DNA of 50,429 nt from positions 1-50,429 of the forward strand of contig JAFWSS010000048.1 of NCBI GenBank assembly GCA_017524385.1. The letters run 5' to 3'. How positions within the stretch are numbered: the stretch's first letter is position 1; every line of letters starts with the position of its first letter. The notes beneath the pieces are model-generated. The model ran no database searches. It worked only from the letters and a program-made list of their open reading frames with translations, and was not told the DNA's origin. Positions 33,045-40,309 of this stretch are shown here, one piece after another. The translations under genes and the position numbers were made by a program. This DNA is from Prevotella sp. (GTDB lineage Bacteria; Bacteroidota; Bacteroidia; Bacteroidales; Bacteroidaceae).

Positions 33045-34369
33045 ATGCCTTGAGCTGTGCCGTTGATGAGTTTTTGGAATTGTATGCGGTTGGCCACCAG
33101 GCCGGGGAGGTTGACGAGGCACATCACGGCCATGAACCAGATGATGTTGTGCGACCAACGGGCTGTGAAGTATGCCAGCGGGATGAACAGGATGGCGGCA
33201 GAGACGGTGAAAACCAGTTGCAGCCAGAGTTTGCCTATGCCGTTGATGAAATAGCTGTATCTCATGCTGTAGATGAGGATGAAGATGTAGGCGGCCATGG
33301 CGATGCTCATGGGGATGCCGACGTGTGCCTCGTCGCCAATCCATATGTCGTAAACCCATGGGGAGACGGCCACCATCAGTACCATGGAGATGAGGATGAG
33401 GAGGGTCATCACGTTCATCTTCTTGTTGGCCGAGCGTATCCATGCCATGTCGCAGCGCTCGTAGGCGTCGGTCGTCGCATTCCAGAAGGGCATGCAGATG
33501 ACGGTGAACGCGACGAGCATCAGGCTGAAATAGCGGTAGGCTATCTGGTAGGGTGTCACCATGGCGGGTGAGAACAGTTTGGATATCAAGATGTTGGATG
33601 TCAAGAACAAGACCACGCTCGAAATCTGCATGACAAAGAACTTCACCCCCATGGTCATCACGCTCTTCGCTTCGGAGAGGTTGACGAGCTTGTATTGTGG
33701 TCGCAACTGGGGGTATTTGTAATAGAACGTGACGGGGTAGGCGAGCACATAGGTGAGTAAAGGTGCGGCGGTGTTCACCAGGGCGATGTGCATCAGCGAA
33801 TGGCTGCCCGACAGATACACCAGGTAGCACCCTGCCAGTGCAAGGGTCTGTCCTATGGCGACGAGGAGGTTGCTCACGGCGGGCAGTTGCAGGCCCATGT
33901 AGAAATTGCCGATGAGTTTGAAGATGAAGGTGGAGCAGACAAAGGAGATGGTGACCATCAGCACGGCGTCGAGGTCAGGCACTTTCCCTGGTGACACGTT
34001 GAGGAAACCGTAGGTGTCGAGGAGCGCCACCAGGATGAGCAGTATGGCGAGGATGGGGATCATGATGTAGGTCAGCATGGCGAAGGTGGATGACACGAGG
34101 GAGTGTGCGCGTTCTGTCTCTCCGTGTGCGAGGTGTGCCGCCAACTTGTTGCGCAGGCCGTTGCCCAGGCCGATGTCCATGTAGTCTATCCACATGAGGA
34201 TGCTGCTGATGGTGAGCCACACGCCGTTCTTGTATTCTCCCAAGCATTTCAGCGTGACGGGCACCATCAGCAACACGACCACGGCCGACCATCCCTTGAT
34301 GAGGAAGGAGCCGAGGATGTTTTTGCGCAACAGTGAAGTGCGCTGGTCGCTTTGTGTGGGTGCTGACAT
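33032..34369 (-). CDS. Polysaccharide flippase (Wzx-like, MOP superfamily)
   Basis: A 445-aa multi-pass membrane protein that would flip lipid-linked glycan units across the inner membrane. About 12 hydrophobic segments are visible (for example WSAVVVLLMVPVTLKCLG, MIPILAILLILVALLD, FVMQISSVVLFLTSNILI). The N-terminal LLRKNILGSFLIKGWSAVVV resembles O-antigen/teichoic-acid exporters. A GTG at 34393 is in frame, but the ATG at 34369 is preferred. It leads a four-gene operon with three glycosyltransferases, a small O-antigen, capsule or exopolysaccharide locus. A scrap of a second copy lies at 35772-35855. Confidence 0.88.
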   Translation of the reverse strand: MSAPTQSDQRTSLLRKNILGSFLIKGWSAVVVLLMVPVTLKCLGEYKNGVWLTISSILMWIDYMDIGLGNGLRNKLAAHLAHGETERAHSLVSSTFAMLTYIMIPILAILLILVALLDTYGFLNVSPGKVPDLDAVLMVTISFVCSTFIFKLIGNFYMGLQLPAVSNLLVAIGQTLALAGCYLVYLSGSHSLMHIALVNTAAPLLTYVLAYPVTFYYKYPQLRPQYKLVNLSEAKSVMTMGVKFFVMQISSVVLFLTSNILISKLFSPAMVTPYQIAYRYFSLMLVAFTVICMPFWNATTDAYERCDMAWIRSANKKMNVMTLLILISMVLMVAVSPWVYDIWIGDEAHVGIPMSIAMAAYIFILIYSMRYSYFINGIGKLWLQLVFTVSAAILFIPLAYFTARWSHNIIWFMAVMCLVNLPGLVANRIQFQKLINGTAQGIWNR

Positions 34370-34486
34370 ATCTTTGTTTTCCAGGCCTGACACTCTTTGG
34401 CGAAGCTAAAGGTGTTACCTTTTTGAAACGCGTATGAACACATCTTTATTGTGTGATAAAACTGAAAAGGGATACTGAAAATATTG

Positions 34487-34531
34487 AAAAAAAGAAACGG
34501 CTGAACAAAATGATGTTTGTTCAGCCGTTTC
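34487..34531 (-). terminator. Intrinsic terminator after the dockerin pseudogene
   Basis: On the minus strand GAAACGGCTGAACAAA (34531-34516) pairs perfectly with TTTGTTCAGCCGTTTC (34509-34494), followed by six or more Ts. Confidence 0.85.
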
Positions 34532-34586
34532 TGGTTATTTAATAAATCGACAGTTTTGAAGGAGTTGTTTGCAAGAACTCCCTTAA

Positions 34587-35536
34587 TCACTGAATCCTCG
34601 CTCTCGCCGGTCCGTTGCCAGCCCCACCGAAGGTGATGCCGTCGGCACCGGTGACCACCAAGTTCAGGATGTCGCTGCCTCCACGGAGAATGAGGTTCAC
34701 CAATGCCGTCACGTCGGTCACGGAAATCTCTCCGTCGTTATTGACGTCGGCATTCTCAAGGATGGCGTCTTGTACTTCATTCCCCAAGATGTAGTTCACC
34801 AGCAAAGTCACGTCGACCACATTGATGGAGCCATCGCCGTTTATGTCGCCCGAGGTGTTCAAATCGATGGCCGTGATGCTGTTATGCAATTGGAAGTAGG
34901 CGCGACAAGCGTTCACGTTGATATCCTTGCTGGAATAGTAGAGCGTGTTGTTTTCGCCCAAGAAGAGCACCGAGCGGTTGTCCTGCTCCAGTCCTGCTGG
35001 TGAGAATGTGCCTGCGAAGTCTACATACTGGCTGCCTATGGTGCTGGCATTTGCTTCGATGACAACATCATGGAATACGGGGTCGGTGATGTCCTGTCCC
35101 GTTGTCGTCCACTTCACTAAGTATGGAATGCCGGCCGCCATGGTATGGCGGTTGTCGCTGAAGTAGAGCGTCAGCGTGCCCGTCGCCCTGTCGAAGTCGG
35201 ATGCGGCAATTGTCTTGACGGTGGCTCCCTCAAGCGGCGTGCCTTTCAGGTCGTCCACATCGAATGGCAGGCAGAGCGTGTTCCATGAGCCGTCCTTCCG
35301 TAAGGTGCGGCCGCTACGGTGGCGGTGACCGCCGCAGCGTTGTTGTCCTATGTATCAGACAACTTGAAATGTTTGTCGGCATAAGTGCCATCGTTGACCT
35401 TGTTGGCGAACGCAGCCCAGTCGTCCGCATTGGCAAGGATGTAAGGGCTTTCGGCTGTGCCGTTACCATCCCAAGCCTTGATTCCCTGTGCGATGCTGAG
35501 CAGGAAAGCAAGCATTAATAAACCTTTTTCTTTCAT
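34587..35536 (-). pseudogene. Internally deleted secreted protein with dockerin-like C-terminus
   Basis: Three pieces of one gene are visible. 35536-35348 gives a signal peptide (MKEKGLLMLAFLLSIAQGIK) and AWDGNGTAESPYILANADDW, typical of large repetitive surface proteins in Prevotella. An in-frame TAG follows FKLSDT; translation past it gives DNNAAAVTATV. A one-base shift near 35310 restores SGRTLRKDGSWNTLCLPFDV, then runs through YFSDNRHTMAAGIPYLVKWT to a C-terminal pair of dockerin/EF-hand repeats (GDINGDGSINVVDVTLLVNY, ADVNNDGEISVTDVTALVN). The usual long middle is missing. The piece at 34587-35258 is an open frame of 223 aa but has no proper start. Nonsense, frameshift and deletion together mean decay. 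Confidence 0.75.
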
Positions 35537-35677
35537 TTTGTAATAAGATGACTCAAAATTTTTCTTTAATTTGTTTGTCCTGTTGATTATAGTTTGTCAA
35601 TATGGTTCTTTGTATGAGTGATTTGCAGAATTCTGATCAATAGCTTTTGTGTTGTTTACATATTGATATTTTGGCTA

Positions 35678-35709
35678 CAAAAGTACTTCTTTTTTTTGCG
35701 CACATGCAA
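35678..35709 (-). promoter_or_regulatory. Candidate promoter of the deleted dockerin gene
   Basis: Minus strand TTG (35709-35707), 21 bp, TACTTTTG (35685-35678), about 140 bp upstream of the remaining start codon. Confidence 0.4.
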
Positions 35710-35771
35710 GCAATCGGTCGATTCTTTGTGCCGTTAGGTCAGGCCAAATAATGTTTTTTGATTTAAATCAA

Positions 35772-35855
35772 CAGACAAAGGAGATGGCGATCATCTGCAC
35801 GGCGTCGAGTCCTGGCACTATATAAAACTGAAGAGGCACACTGAAAATGCTGAAA
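35772..35855 (-). pseudogene. Vestige of a second flippase gene and its upstream region
   Basis: 35772-35818 matches 33936-33982 inside the flippase gene at about 41 of 47 positions (shared core ACAAAGGAGATGG and GCACGGCGTCGAG). Directly after it, 35822-35855 matches 34456-34489, the noncoding DNA upstream of that gene, at about 29 of 34 positions. The two blocks are about 470 bp apart in the intact locus, so the vestige lost the first part of the gene. Orientation is the same as the intact copy. Confidence 0.7.
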
Positions 35856-35885
35856 GGGACGTATTGAAAAATAAGTAGAAAAAGA

Positions 35886-35916
35886 TTCGGTATCTCGAAA
35901 TAAAATAGTACTTTTG
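35886..35916 (+). promoter_or_regulatory. Promoter of the L,D-transpeptidase gene
   Basis: TTCG (35886-35889), 19 bp, TACTTTTG (35909-35916). The -7 box matches the consensus, the -33 box deviates by one base. Confidence 0.55.
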
Positions 35917-35982
35917 TCTGTGATAAGTAGCTTGTGGATATTTTAGACTGATAAGTCGTATAAGTTATGTAAAACTAATAAT

Positions 35983-36777
35983 ATGAGTAAGAAATTTTTA
36001 TGGATTTTCTCCGCCATCCTCATCTGCGGTGCAAGTGCGTTGCTGTCGTGCAACAATGACGGCAAAGGAGTTGAAAAAAAGGACAATGAAGTCGAGATGA
36101 ATACCATTGACAAGAATGACAACATTGGCTTGAATGACACAGTTGATATGATTGATAAGAAAGACGAGGAAGGCGTGTGTGAGATAAAAGATGAGGAAGG
36201 CGTGAATGAGACAAATGATAAGGAAGACAAAAACGCCACTTTTGACGCGAATGCCAAGAAAGGGCAGTTGTTGGAGGTGTATGATGTCCATGGCAGTCAG
36301 GCTACGGCAAGGCTCACCATCGACGACGAGGTGATATTTGTCACCTCTGTGGATATCGGCAAGAATGGCATCGTGAAAAAGGGCGAGGGCGATTTCAAAA
36401 CCCCCACGGGCACTCTTCACGTGTTGAAGGCTTTCGGTGTGAAAGCCAACCCTGGCACGAAGTTCCCTTACATTAATGTGACGCCCACCACCTATGCCTG
36501 TGACGACAACTGTGAGTATTACAACAAGATTATTGACGTGTCGAAAGTGAAGCATAAATGCCACGGCGAGGAGATGTACAAGTTGGTGCCGCAGTACAAC
36601 TATGGTTTGACCACCGATTTCAATGCCGCTTGTCACTGGCCCGATGGCAGCAACATCTTCATCCATTGCAAAGGCCCGAGGAGATACACAGGTGGGTGCA
36701 TCGCCTTCGACGAAGCCAAAATGATAGAAATCCTTCGTCGCTGCGACACCTCGCTCTTGGTAAGGATTTCAAAATAG
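35983..36777 (+). CDS. L,D-transpeptidase-domain lipoprotein
   Basis: A 264-aa protein. The signal ends in a lipobox with Cys23 (ASALLSC). Residues 24-90 are a charged low-complexity linker with two near-repeats (KKDEEGVCEI, KDEEGVNETN). The C-terminal YkuD/YafK-type domain follows: GEGDFKTPTGTLHVLKAFG, NIFIHCKGPRRYTGGCIAF with His228 and the likely nucleophile Cys239. The usual S/T-H-G-C reads T-G-G-C here. Such enzymes cross-link peptidoglycan or attach proteins to it in the periplasm. The gene stands alone between polysaccharide debris and the starch operon. Confidence 0.82.
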   Translation: MSKKFLWIFSAILICGASALLSCNNDGKGVEKKDNEVEMNTIDKNDNIGLNDTVDMIDKKDEEGVCEIKDEEGVNETNDKEDKNATFDANAKKGQLLEVYDVHGSQATARLTIDDEVIFVTSVDIGKNGIVKKGEGDFKTPTGTLHVLKAFGVKANPGTKFPYINVTPTTYACDDNCEYYNKIIDVSKVKHKCHGEEMYKLVPQYNYGLTTDFNAACHWPDGSNIFIHCKGPRRYTGGCIAFDEAKMIEILRRCDTSLLVRISK

Positions 36778-36837
36778 TGATTGCTGAAATTCTCCGTGCA
36801 GCACCGAAATATCCTTGTCGTTCTTGCCACACGGAAA

Positions 36838-36871
36838 AAGGTAGCCAACCGTCACAACGGTTGGCTACCTT
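36838..36871. terminator. Bidirectional terminator between L,D-transpeptidase and amylase
   Basis: AAGGTAGCCAACCGT (36838-36852) pairs perfectly with ACGGTTGGCTACCTT (36857-36871). It lies between convergent genes; T-rich heptamer repeats follow on the plus side. Confidence 0.75.
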
Positions 36872-36912
36872 CAATTTTCAATCTTAGCTTCGCTGATTTT
36901 TGTCGCGACTCG

Positions 36913-36938
36913 GCAGAGTTCAAGCAGCTTGACTCTGC
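36913..36938. repeat. Inverted repeat within the post-amylase spacer
   Basis: GCAGAGTTCAAGC faces GCTTGACTCTGC with one bulged base. It sits between two groups of heptamer repeats and has no T-run. Confidence 0.5.
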
Positions 36939-36953
36939 TCTCGCTGCTCCAAA

Positions 36954-37010
36954 TCTTCAATCTTCAATTTTCAATCTTCAATCTTCAATTTTCAATTTTC
37001 AATCTTCAAT
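36954..37010 (-). repeat. 7-bp-period TTCAATY array after the amylase gene
   Basis: Eight heptamer units of the form YTTCAAT on the plus strand (ATTGAAR on the coding strand), directly abutting the amylase stop codon at 37011-37013. Two more units at 36870 and 36877 follow the terminator hairpin. Confidence 0.8.
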
Positions 37011-39068
37011 CTACTTCACCATGACTTTCTTGTGCCCCATGATGTAGATGCCTGCGGGGAGTCCCTGAGTCATCTGTTGCGGGGTGGTTCCCGGCGTACC
37101 GCGGCGGATGAGTCTGCCGTCGATGCTGTAGATGTCGGCTGAGGGTGCTGCCTCGCTGGCGATGGTAGGCTTGATGCCTGTGGTGAGGATGTTGACCTTG
37201 TTCTTGCCACCTTCGGTCTCTGAGGAGATTTCAAAGAAGGTGTCTTGCTTGATGCCGTTGATGTCCACGGTCTGTGGCGACCCGCTGTTGGTGCTGAAGA
37301 CAAAGTTCACCTCATCGGTTGCGCTGTTGATGCGGAAGGACTTGGCAAACCAGTTTCTGCCATCGATGCTGACAGTGGATGTCACCTTGTCGCCGGGCCA
37401 GTTGTTGTTGGCGGGAGAGTGGCTGTTGTCGCCGCCCCAAGTCCAGAAGTTGACGCTGCTCCATCCCACGGCGTCGGTGTTGACGTAGGCGGTGAAGTTG
37501 TAAGGCTCGAAGTCGGTGACGGTGTATTGCCGTGTGACGATGGCTCCCACAGCCCCGTTGACGAGGAGTGCAGCCTTCAGCGTGGTGGTGCCGACCGGGA
37601 GGTTGATGGTGGTTCCGCTGGCTACTTGCGTGCTTTGCGGCGTGGGGTTGCTGCCGTCGGTGGTGTAGACGACACGGGCGTTGTCGTTGGCGCTCACAGC
37701 GGTGAGTGTGGCGGTCTGCGCCCCGTCGTATGTGCCGCTGGGGAGGTCCACCCAGGCTTGTTCAGCGCTCTTCAGCATGTAATAGGCGTAGTGATGACCG
37801 GAGAGGATGCGCTGGAAATTCTGGTTGGGGGCATAGGCGTCGACGTTGTTGCCCACGACGGCGAGGAGGCTGGTCTTCGTGCCGTCCACCTTCACGGCGT
37901 AGTAACCGGTGTTGTTGGCGAAGTTGGCATAGCTGCTCATGCTGTTGATGCCTGCGGCCTTTCTGGCGTTGATCATCATCTTGATGTCCTTCTTGCAGTC
38001 GAGCCAGTGGGTCATGAACACGCAGGGTGTGCCGGGCATGGCGAGGAGGTAGGCGTTGGCGGCGATGGTGTCGCGCACGATGGGGTCTTGTGCGGCGTTG
38101 GAGCGGCGCTCGGTGTCGTGGTTTTCCACGAAGGTGATGGCGTAGCGTCTATAGGCACCGTTCTGGTAGTTGCTGCTCATCAGCGGCCAGTTGCCTTCGT
38201 TTTGCTTGCCCAACTGTGTCCAGTCTTTCTTGTTGATGGCGTTGCGCACGGTGTAGCGGAACTGGAAGTCGAAGGCAGCGCTTTGGATTTCGCCGTTGGT
38301 GCGTGTGGCCTCAATCCAGTTCTTGATGGTGTTGGTGCCGTCCCAGCACTCGCCCACGCTGTAGGCCACGCCGCAGTCGGAGTTGTAGAGTCCGGTGTAG
38401 GAGCCGCTGTAGCCTTTCACCATGTCGTAGCGGAAGCCGGTGTAGCCGAGATAGTTGAGCAGGTATTTCAGGTAGGCCTTCACATTGTCCTGCACGTTTT
38501 GGCTTTTGTGGTCGAGGTCGCGCATGCCGCCCCAGCCTTCGCCTGTGTCGTTGTTCGTGCTGAGTTGGTAGCCGTTGTTGTTGGCCCAGTTGAGTGTGGC
38601 GCCGTTGTCATCGTCGCGGCAGATGTCGGTAGAGCCCATCTGGTAGGTCTTGCCGTCGTAGGGGTTGGTTTCGGTGGGGAAATCCACCCAGTTGCTCAGG
38701 TTGCCGCGGTGGTTGACTACCACGTCGGCGATGACGCCCGTGCCCAACGACTTGTAGGTCTGAATCATCGACTTGAGTTCTGCCTCATTGCCGAAACTGC
38801 TGTTCTGGTTGTACCAATAGAGCGGGTCGTAGCCCATGGATGGGTTGTTGGCGGCTTTGCCGCTTTGGGGCACCCACACGAGCGAGAAATAGGAGGCGAT
38901 GTCTCCGGCTTGCGCCTCGAGGGTTCTCCATTGCGATGGGGTGAAGGAGTCCCAGTAGAATGCTTGGAGCATCACGCCGTCGTAGTCGGATGGCCACCCT
39001 TGGGCTTTAGCGGGCTGGCTTGATGTCATGGCCAGCAGGATGATGAGTAGTGAGTAAATTTTTTTCAT
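37011..39068 (-). CDS. Secreted alpha-amylase (GH13) with T9SS-like C-terminus
   Basis: A 685-aa starch hydrolase. Signal peptide MKKIYSLLIILLAMTSSQPA then KAQ. The GH13 barrel (about 25-430) has VIADVVVNHRG (region I), GFRYDMVKGY with nucleophile Asp215, acid/base Glu240 in SVGECWDG, and Asp318 in FVENHDTE. A chitobiase/Ig-like segment (VYYTTDGSNPTPQS) and a starch-binding-like module (NFTAYVNTDAVGWSSVNFWT) follow. The last 40 residues (DIYSIDGRLIRRG, GLPAGIYIMGHKKVMVK) resemble a type A T9SS signal. An in-frame ATG at 39134 precedes the signal peptide by 22 residues and is not used. Last gene of the starch operon. Confidence 0.92.
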   Translation of the reverse strand: MKKIYSLLIILLAMTSSQPAKAQGWPSDYDGVMLQAFYWDSFTPSQWRTLEAQAGDIASYFSLVWVPQSGKAANNPSMGYDPLYWYNQNSSFGNEAELKSMIQTYKSLGTGVIADVVVNHRGNLSNWVDFPTETNPYDGKTYQMGSTDICRDDDNGATLNWANNNGYQLSTNNDTGEGWGGMRDLDHKSQNVQDNVKAYLKYLLNYLGYTGFRYDMVKGYSGSYTGLYNSDCGVAYSVGECWDGTNTIKNWIEATRTNGEIQSAAFDFQFRYTVRNAINKKDWTQLGKQNEGNWPLMSSNYQNGAYRRYAITFVENHDTERRSNAAQDPIVRDTIAANAYLLAMPGTPCVFMTHWLDCKKDIKMMINARKAAGINSMSSYANFANNTGYYAVKVDGTKTSLLAVVGNNVDAYAPNQNFQRILSGHHYAYYMLKSAEQAWVDLPSGTYDGAQTATLTAVSANDNARVVYTTDGSNPTPQSTQVASGTTINLPVGTTTLKAALLVNGAVGAIVTRQYTVTDFEPYNFTAYVNTDAVGWSSVNFWTWGGDNSHSPANNNWPGDKVTSTVSIDGRNWFAKSFRINSATDEVNFVFSTNSGSPQTVDINGIKQDTFFEISSETEGGKNKVNILTTGIKPTIASEAAPSADIYSIDGRLIRRGTPGTTPQQMTQGLPAGIYIMGHKKVMVK

Positions 39069-39141
39069 ACGAAAGTGATTGTGGTGGTAAAAAGCGGGAC
39101 GCCACCGTGTGGCATCCCGCTCTGTTTGTTGCACAAGGTAA

Positions 39142-40281
39142 TTATTCTCCTACGACGATGACGCAGCGGTTGCGGTCGTTTTCGGGGAAGGGTTGCACGG
39201 TGTCGCCGAAGGACTCCACCGTCATGCGGCTGCGTGAGATGCCTCTTTCTTCGAGGGCCTTGGCCACCTTCTCGGCACGTGCCTTGGCGTAACCCACATT
39301 GATGCGCGGGTTGCCGGTGCCTCTGTCGGCATATCCCTTGATGCTGATGGTCTTGCCTGGGTACTTGTTGCACCAGTCTACAATCTTCTTGAGGGTCACG
39401 TCGGGAGACGGGTCTGACTCGCGGATGATGTAGAAGAAGGTCTCTCTCAGCGGTTCTTCTTTCACGAGAGGTACAGGCTCTTTCTTCTGCGGCTCCACCT
39501 TGGGCACGGGCTCCGGTCTTTCTTCAATCACGACGGGCTCTGGTTCCTCTACCACCACGGGAGGCGGCACTACGACAGGAGCCTTCTTCTTGAAGCCGAA
39601 CTTGAAGGTCAGGCCCACCAGTGCAGAAATCTGCCAGTCGGGGTCGTAGTTGGCCTTCAGGTTGTAGACGTCGTTCTTGTAGTTGGCGTCGAGTTCGAGA
39701 TTGATGCCGAGGCTGCGGCTGGGGCAGAACTCAAACTGTGTGCCGAAGCGTCCGTTGTAGCTGCTGTGCTTGGTGCCGCAGAGTTCAGGACCATGGTAGA
39801 AGTTGTTGCCGGCAGTCATGCCTTTGACGATGCCCTTGAACTCGTCGAAGTCCCATCCGTAGTTGACGCCGAAGCCGGCAATCAACAACCAGTTGAACTT
39901 CTGTGAGGCACGGTTGGGGCTGATGATGTTCGACATGTTCATCAACAGGTCGATGTCGCCAGTGACGGCCTTGAAGGTGTAGTCGACGTCATCGGTGAGG
40001 CCTGGGAAGCGGTCTTTCTGGAATCCGCCCTTTGTGTCGAAGCCCTGGACGTGTAGGCGAGCGCCCACCTTCGGGTTGAAGAAACGTCCGAAGGAGACAG
40101 CCACCTGAGGCGTGAAGAGGTCCATGATGTCATAGTGGGTGAGGGTCACCTGTCCGCCGCCCTGCACCGAGATGAAATTATGGGGATAGTATTCGTCCGC
40201 ATCTTGCGCTTGCACAGCGGTGGACACTCCGAAAAGGAGTGCCACCATGGCAAGGATATAATTGAATCTTTTCATTGTCAT
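39142..40281 (-). CDS. OmpA-family outer-membrane protein within the starch operon
   Basis: A 379-aa protein. Signal peptide (RFNYILAMVALLFGVSTAVQ then AQ), an N-terminal eight-strand-like barrel domain (about 25-230), a Pro/Val/Glu-rich linker (VVVPPPVVVEEPEPVVIEE) and a C-terminal OmpA/MotB domain that would bind peptidoglycan (SIKGYADRGTGNPRINVGYA, KARAEKVAKALEERG). Start may be 40281 or the ATG at 40275. It lies between susF (28 bp) and the amylase gene (73 bp) on the same strand. An OmpA protein is not a standard Sus component, so it may be a local addition anchoring the complex, or simply hitchhiking. Confidence 0.88.
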   Translation of the reverse strand: MTMKRFNYILAMVALLFGVSTAVQAQDADEYYPHNFISVQGGGQVTLTHYDIMDLFTPQVAVSFGRFFNPKVGARLHVQGFDTKGGFQKDRFPGLTDDVDYTFKAVTGDIDLLMNMSNIISPNRASQKFNWLLIAGFGVNYGWDFDEFKGIVKGMTAGNNFYHGPELCGTKHSSYNGRFGTQFEFCPSRSLGINLELDANYKNDVYNLKANYDPDWQISALVGLTFKFGFKKKAPVVVPPPVVVEEPEPVVIEERPEPVPKVEPQKKEPVPLVKEEPLRETFFYIIRESDPSPDVTLKKIVDWCNKYPGKTISIKGYADRGTGNPRINVGYAKARAEKVAKALEERGISRSRMTVESFGDTVQPFPENDRNRCVIVVGE

Positions 40282-40309
40282 TTTGCTTTTTTAGTTAGAG
40301 CCAACTTGT

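Larger units (their letters stand above)
35537..35982. other. Spacer between dockerin pseudogene and L,D-transpeptidase
   Basis: About 450 bp, AT-rich. It contains the candidate promoter of the pseudogene, the flippase vestige and the L,D-transpeptidase promoter. I see no other gene. Confidence 0.6.

Noticed and set aside
33045-33830. N-terminal extension of the GT2 gene up to 33830
   Set aside because: The extension is rich in Arg/His/Pro and lies wholly inside the flippase gene in another frame; the GT2 domain begins a few residues after the ATG at 33044.
36954-37010. Heptamer repeats considered as a CRISPR array
   Set aside because: Units are 7 bp and contiguous, with no spacers and no cas genes nearby.
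37245-39023. A 592-codon open frame on the plus strand opposite the amylase gene
   Set aside because: Its composition (Val/Gly/His-rich, no domain) is that of an antisense shadow of a GC-rich coding strand; the minus strand encodes a complete GH13 amylase with catalytic residues.
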